In this document: piece after piece, positions 5,917 to 8,877 of the stretch
Position numbering within the stretch: position 1 is the first letter of the stretch
Layout: each line of letters starts with the position of its first letter
DNA from: Trueperaceae bacterium
GTDB taxonomy: Bacteria; Deinococcota; Deinococci; Deinococcales; Trueperaceae
Assembly: GCA_007121175.1 (NCBI GenBank)
Contig: SKMG01000062.1
Location: forward strand, 1-8,877
Reading direction: 5' to 3'
Length of the DNA stretch: 8,877 bases
Translations under genes and position numbers: made by a program
Notes under the pieces: model-generated
Told to the model about the DNA's origin: nothing
Seen by the model: the letters and a program-made list of their open reading frames with translations, nothing else
Database searches by the model: none

Positions 5917-6309
5917 CTACCACAGCGCGACTGGCCGCGGGCTGGCGTGCGCGCGGAGGCGAGCGTCCTTCGTCACGAGCCGCAGGCCCCGCTCGACCGC
6001 GGTCGCGTAGATGAGGCGGTCCGCCGGGTCTCCCGGGAATGAGCCGGGTAGGGCGACGGCCGCCGCCGCGATCGCGGGATCCACCGGCACCGTCACGAGA
6101 TGCTCGGCTAATCGGTCGAGCCACGACCGGAGCGGGACCGTGATCACGATCCGGCCGTTCGCTGCGAGCCACGCCAACTCGAACCACGAGATCGCCGCTA
6201 CGGCCAAGACGTCCGCCGACTCGATCGCCTCGCTCGCGGCGTCGCTCAGGCGCTCAGGCTCGGCGGACCACCAATGGACGGCATGCGTGTCGAGGAGCAG
6301 GGTGGTCAC
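5917..6309 (-). CDS. vapC: PIN-domain ribonuclease toxin, VapC type
   Basis: VapC toxins are Mg-dependent RNases, often cutting tRNA or rRNA, held inactive by the co-expressed antitoxin. The 130-residue product has the PIN acidic set: Asp7 in LLLDTHAVHWW, Glu44 in SWFELAW, Asp94/Asp97 in FPGDPADRLIYATA and Asp115 in VTKDARL. All expected catalytic positions are present, so it is likely active. The LDTHxxxWW start and the Phd-type partner place it in the subgroup paired with Phd/YefM antitoxins. The start is GTG at 6307-6309, overlapping the antitoxin stop as GTGA, so it is translationally coupled. Its RNA target cannot be told from sequence. Confidence 0.9.
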   Translation of the reverse strand: MTTLLLDTHAVHWWSAEPERLSDAASEAIESADVLAVAAISWFELAWLAANGRIVITVPLRSWLDRLAEHLVTVPVDPAIAAAAVALPGSFPGDPADRLIYATAVERGLRLVTKDARLRAHASPRPVALW

Positions 6310-6533
6310 TCGGACTCCCAGGCGACGCCGGTCGAGAACAGGTCCGACTCGTGAGCGGCGCTCACCGCCACACCCTGCAACGCGCCGCGAAGTGCATGCG
6401 GGCCGCGCGCCGGCACCAGGCGAGCCACGACGCGACCGCGCTTGGTGATCTCGACCTCTTCCCCCAACGTCACCTCGTCGAGCAGCGCCAGGATCCGGGC
6501 CTTGGCTTCGGTAGCGGTCACCTTTCGTGCCAT
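6306..6533 (-). CDS. Phd/YefM-type antitoxin of the VapC pair
   Basis: A 75-residue antitoxin that should bind operator DNA with its N-terminal half and wrap the toxin with its C-terminal tail. Seen: MARKVTATEAKARILALLDEV, then GEEVEITKRGRVVARLVPAR, which is the typical Phd/YefM fold sequence. The tail (residues 45-75) ends in DLFSTGVAWESE, a plausible toxin-binding peptide. I chose ATG 6531-6533, which gives the family-typical N-terminus. In-frame ATGs at 6546-6548 and 6552-6554 would add 5 or 7 residues. No Shine-Dalgarno precedes 6533, and a -10 seven bases upstream suggests a leaderless mRNA. First gene of the operon, overlapping vapC by 4 nt. Confidence 0.88.
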   Translation of the reverse strand: MARKVTATEAKARILALLDEVTLGEEVEITKRGRVVARLVPARGPHALRGALQGVAVSAAHESDLFSTGVAWESE

Positions 6534-6557
6534 ATGGTCATCATACATGACCATATG
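6531..6557. promoter_or_regulatory. Perfect 27-bp inverted-repeat operator of the toxin-antitoxin operon
   Basis: CATATGGTCAT (6531-6541) and ATGACCATATG (6547-6557) are perfect inverted 11-mers around 5 bp. The element covers the antitoxin start codon and the putative -10. Toxin-antitoxin complexes of the Phd and VapB types bind such palindromes to repress their own operon, so this is the expected autoregulatory site. Confidence 0.8.
6540..6545 (-). promoter_or_regulatory. Putative -10 box (TATGAT) for antitoxin-toxin operon
   Basis: TATGAT, one mismatch from TATAAT, lies at the centre of the operator on the minus strand. The A of the chosen antitoxin ATG is 7 nt past its last base, where transcription would start, implying a leaderless message. 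The -35 is poor (ATGGCG at 17 bp spacing). Confidence 0.5.
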
Positions 6558-6581
6558 GCTACCGCCATCGGCTACGGCCGT

Positions 6582-6611
6582 GCGGGCACCGCCCCGAGGG
6601 ACGGTGCCCGC
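6582..6611 (-). terminator. Hairpin after the 5'-nucleotidase gene
   Basis: GCGGGCACCG (6582-6591) pairs perfectly with CGGTGCCCGC (6602-6611). CCC/GGG inside the loop can add three more pairs with one bulged base. It begins 23 nt beyond the nucleotidase stop and separates that gene from the toxin-antitoxin operon on the same strand. No U-tract follows. Termination is the likeliest role. Confidence 0.6.
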
Positions 6612-6634
6612 CACACGCGGCCGGACCGTCAGTC

Positions 6635-8467
6635 TCAGTCGACCACTGACTTCAGGCTGTACTCCGCGACATCGATCGGCCGCAAAACCCCGCCCGGGAG
6701 CCGCTCGATGTACTGCTTGAGCGGCAGGAAGTAGTTGATGAAGGTGTCCTCGTACCCCGCCGGGTTCGCCTCGCGCACCGCAGCGAACTCCAGGTAGTTA
6801 TCGCGGCCGAGCGCGGTGAAGGAGTTCGTGGCAACGGTGTAGACCCGTTCAGGGTCGATCGGGGCCCATGTACCGCTGGCGCGCTCCTGCACCTCGACGT
6901 TCAGGATCACCTCGCCGTCGGCGCCTCCTAAGTCGACGTCGTAGCGCAAGCCCGCCGCGTACGGGAAGGCGCCGGTAGAGCCGGTGTGCAGCGAATAGTG
7001 AGCGGCTTGGTTGAGCACCGTCACGATCGACTCGCCAGTCATCTCGAGCATGACGATCGTGTTCGAGAATGGCAGCGCGGCGATGGCGTCACCGACGGTG
7101 AAGGGGCCGGAGAGGAACTCGGTGCGCACGCCGCCCGCGTTCTGGATCGCCACGTCGATCGCCGGATTCGTCTCCCGGAACGCCTGAGCCACCACGAACG
7201 CGGCCAAGCTACCAGTCGGCGTCTCCCCCGCCGCGAACGGCTCGGGGATACGAGCATTGCCCAGCGTGACCTCCACCGTACCGATCGGCTCGACCTTGAT
7301 CGCCTCGATGCCCTCACGGTACGGCTCGAGCAGCGCCTCCACCGACGCGTCGGGGCTCGTGAGCCGTAACAGCGGCGACGCCTCGATGGCGCCCAGGATG
7401 GCGACCTCGGCCCCGTCCTCGACCGCGACCAGCTGGTTCTCGGAGTCCGGCTGCAGGAACGGCCCCTCGACCGGCAGCACGATCGAGCCTTCATAACCGG
7501 TCACCAGGCCGTCGGCGTCGAAGGTGACGTCGAGGATGCCGAGCGCCTTGGCGTACTCCCAGGCCGTGACGACCAGCACCGGATCGCCCGTCGGACCCTG
7601 GACCACCGTGGGGTACGCGCCGAGGTCGAGCGCCTCGAGCCCCTCGTGGCTGCTGCCTGCGAACGGGCCGGTCTGGTTGCTCACGATCGGCGCGAGACCG
7701 ATCTGCGCGAGCTCGTCCGCGTCGCCGAGCAGCGAGTGGCTGTCGCCGCCCACGATCACGTCGATACCGGCGACGGCCTTCGCGATCGCCAGGTCGTTGA
7801 AGTACCCGACGTGCGAGAGCAGCACGATCTTGTCGACCCCCTGCGCTTCGAGCTCCTGCACCATCTGCGCCGCAGTCTCGATCTCGGGCGTGAAGCTCAC
7901 GTCCTCGGACACCAGCGACGAGTTCTTGGTCTTCTCGACCTTCAGGATGCCGATGATACCGACGCGCTCACCTTCGATCTCACGGACGACGTACGGCAGG
8001 ATCTGGTCGCGCACCCGGTAGAGCGGGCTGGCCGGCTCGGGCAGCGCGTTCGAGGACACGATCGGGAAGTCCGCCAACTCGATGAGCTGCGCCAGCCGCT
8101 CGTCGCCCTCGTCGAACTCGTGGTTGCCGAGCGCGTAGGCATCGAGGCCCAGCGCGTTGAACACCAGGAAATCGGGCTCGCCCTTGTACACGCTGAAGTA
8201 CAGCGTGCCGTTCAACTCGCCACTGTTGAGCACGATCGCGTTCGGCGTGCGCTCCTGGTCGATGACGGTGACGATGCGCGAGAAGCCCCCCAAGGTGAGG
8301 CGCGTGCGCACGCCGTCCAACGAGAGGTCGAAGGCGGCGCCGTCGAGGTGCGAGTGGTGATCGTTGGTGTGGAGGATGCGCAGCGTGAAGGCGTCCCCCT
8401 GACCGAAGCCGATCCCCGATACGATGATCGCGACGAGGACGAGGAGGACGAGCGAACGGCGGATCAT
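6635..8467 (-). CDS. Secreted UshA-like 5'-nucleotidase / bifunctional metallophosphoesterase
   Basis: A 610-residue exported enzyme of the 5'-nucleotidase family, which removes phosphate from nucleotides (some members also act on UDP-sugars or cyclic nucleotides) to salvage phosphate and nucleosides. It has a Sec leader (residues 1-23, MIRRSLVLLVLVAIIVSGIG then FGQ) with no lipobox. Metallophosphoesterase motifs in order: HTNDHH with Asp36 and His38, SGE with Glu84, GNHEFD (114-119), SHVGY with His219, and GGDSH (240-244). The usual versions of the third and last are GD and GGH, so Glu84 and Asp242 are changes at predicted metal ligands. The C-terminal substrate domain (about 395-600) has NAGGVRTEF (443-451), LPFSNTIV (465-472) and GRDNYLEF (554-561). 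The start at ATG 8465-8467 has GGAGG eight bases upstream; longer in-frame extensions lack a leader. Monocistronic, divergent from the SDR gene. Confidence 0.92.
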   Translation of the reverse strand: MIRRSLVLLVLVAIIVSGIGFGQGDAFTLRILHTNDHHSHLDGAAFDLSLDGVRTRLTLGGFSRIVTVIDQERTPNAIVLNSGELNGTLYFSVYKGEPDFLVFNALGLDAYALGNHEFDEGDERLAQLIELADFPIVSSNALPEPASPLYRVRDQILPYVVREIEGERVGIIGILKVEKTKNSSLVSEDVSFTPEIETAAQMVQELEAQGVDKIVLLSHVGYFNDLAIAKAVAGIDVIVGGDSHSLLGDADELAQIGLAPIVSNQTGPFAGSSHEGLEALDLGAYPTVVQGPTGDPVLVVTAWEYAKALGILDVTFDADGLVTGYEGSIVLPVEGPFLQPDSENQLVAVEDGAEVAILGAIEASPLLRLTSPDASVEALLEPYREGIEAIKVEPIGTVEVTLGNARIPEPFAAGETPTGSLAAFVVAQAFRETNPAIDVAIQNAGGVRTEFLSGPFTVGDAIAALPFSNTIVMLEMTGESIVTVLNQAAHYSLHTGSTGAFPYAAGLRYDVDLGGADGEVILNVEVQERASGTWAPIDPERVYTVATNSFTALGRDNYLEFAAVREANPAGYEDTFINYFLPLKQYIERLPGGVLRPIDVAEYSLKSVVD

Positions 8468-8671
8468 GGTGGGACCTCCATGGGGGCGTGGCCACGCCGG
8501 TTGGGCCGTTCGCTGGCGCACGGACATCTCGAGGCCGGCCCAGACGCCTCGGGGTCCGCCATCGTGCGCGGTCGAGCGTCGATCGAGAAGCCTAACCCTC
8601 CCGCACCGCGCGCGCCAGGGTCGGGGGCCTCTTGCGGCGACCCGATGGGGAGGCATCAGTCGAGAACACCC

Positions 8672-8701
8672 TTCACACCGCCCGGCCGAAGGCCCTACCC
8701 T
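8672..8701 (+). promoter_or_regulatory. Possible promoter for the SDR gene
   Basis: TTCACA (8672-8677), an 18-bp spacer and TACCCT (8696-8701) repeat the TACCCTA -10 seen before the cytochrome gene. Transcription would start near 8708, only about 7 nt before the ATG, cutting into the GGTGAG ribosome site (8705-8710); one of the two signals may be false. In the rest of the 8468-8714 divergent gap I see the nucleotidase ribosome site but no convincing minus-strand promoter. Confidence 0.35.
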
Positions 8702-8714
8702 AGTGGTGAGACGC

Positions 8715-8877
8715 ATGTCTGAGCACAGCTTCGGCCACAGCGGCAAGACCGCGATCGTCACGAGCGCCAGCCATGGTCTGGGGTCGTACTACGCCCGCGC
8801 CTTGGGCGGCGCAGGCGCCGATCTGGTCATCACCAGCCTGCTCGAGGCGGCGCTCGCGCACTACAGCCCCATCGACA
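8715..8877 (+). CDS. Short-chain dehydrogenase/reductase (SDR), N-terminal 54 codons, cut by window edge
   Basis: SDR enzymes are NAD(P)-dependent oxidoreductases with a Rossmann fold. Seen: GKTAIVTSASHGLGSYYARALGGAGADLVIT, the classical first beta strand, glycine-rich turn, helix and second strand. The dinucleotide motif TGxxxGxG reads T16-S-A-S-H-G21-L-G23, so the first glycine is serine. ATG 8715 follows GGTGAG by four bases. The catalytic YxxxK is beyond the window, so the substrate and even the subfamily cannot be told. Confidence 0.8.
   Translation, partial: MSEHSFGHSGKTAIVTSASHGLGSYYARALGGAGADLVITSLLEAALAHYSPID

Noticed and set aside
6534..6614. 27-codon extension of the antitoxin
   Set aside because: It would run through the operator and the nucleotidase hairpin and is unlike Phd/YefM N-termini.
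7646..8722. Plus-strand open frame of 358 codons opposite the nucleotidase
   Set aside because: Asp/Arg/Val/His-rich product typical of the antisense of a GC-rich gene; the minus-strand frame carries every nucleotidase motif.
8468..8761. 98-codon N-terminal extension of the nucleotidase
   Set aside because: It would bury the signal peptide, has no homology pattern, and overlaps the divergent SDR start; GGAGG before ATG 8467 decides the start.
1..8877. tRNA, rRNA, CRISPR array, transposase or phage genes
   Set aside because: No cloverleaf, no regularly spaced repeats, and no transposase, integrase or phage protein motifs in any frame I read.

Overview
This 8.9 kb window comes from a GC-rich bacterial genome, probably a diderm. 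The reasons are a periplasmic-type solute-binding protein with a signal peptide but no lipobox, an exported cytochrome with a Tat-like leader, and an exported nucleotidase. The cytochrome ends in a FlgD-Ig/sorting-type beta domain of the kind common in high-GC candidate phyla of the FCB group and its neighbours. Together with atypical motifs in several proteins, this suggests an uncultured or metagenome-derived lineage rather than a model proteobacterium. I cannot fix the phylum from the sequence alone.

Left third (1-3468, all minus strand): a dicarboxylate cassette read right to left as tctC (binding protein), tctA (large permease), tctB (small permease) and the first 118 codons of a tartrate/D-malate decarboxylating dehydrogenase that runs off the left edge. 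tctA and tctB overlap by 4 nt. A 12-bp hairpin separates tctC from tctA, and a 7-bp hairpin abuts the dehydrogenase ribosome binding site. The logical unit is periplasmic capture and uptake of tartrate, malate or a similar acid, followed by oxidative decarboxylation in the cytoplasm.

Middle (3469-5765): a 340-bp divergent region with nested hairpins and a small coding-like ORF, then two plus-strand genes. The first is a DUF2293 protein with an N-terminal pair of CxxC motifs. The second is a split-Soret-type dihaem cytochrome c with a Tat-like leader and a C-terminal FlgD-Ig-like domain, preceded by a clear TTGACT-N17-TACCCT promoter and a leader that can fold in two alternative ways around the start codon. 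A 14-bp hairpin follows it.

Right part (5766-8877): a minus-strand toxin-antitoxin pair (Phd/YefM-type antitoxin, PIN-domain VapC toxin) with a perfect 11+11 bp inverted-repeat operator over its promoter and start codon. Next, also on the minus strand, is a secreted UshA-like 5'-nucleotidase/metallophosphoesterase in which two predicted metal-ligand positions are changed. Divergent from it, the first 54 codons of an SDR oxidoreductase run off the right edge. I found no rRNA, tRNA, CRISPR array or complete mobile element. The most unusual objects are the cytochrome/Ig fusion with its leader, and the altered metal site of the nucleotidase.
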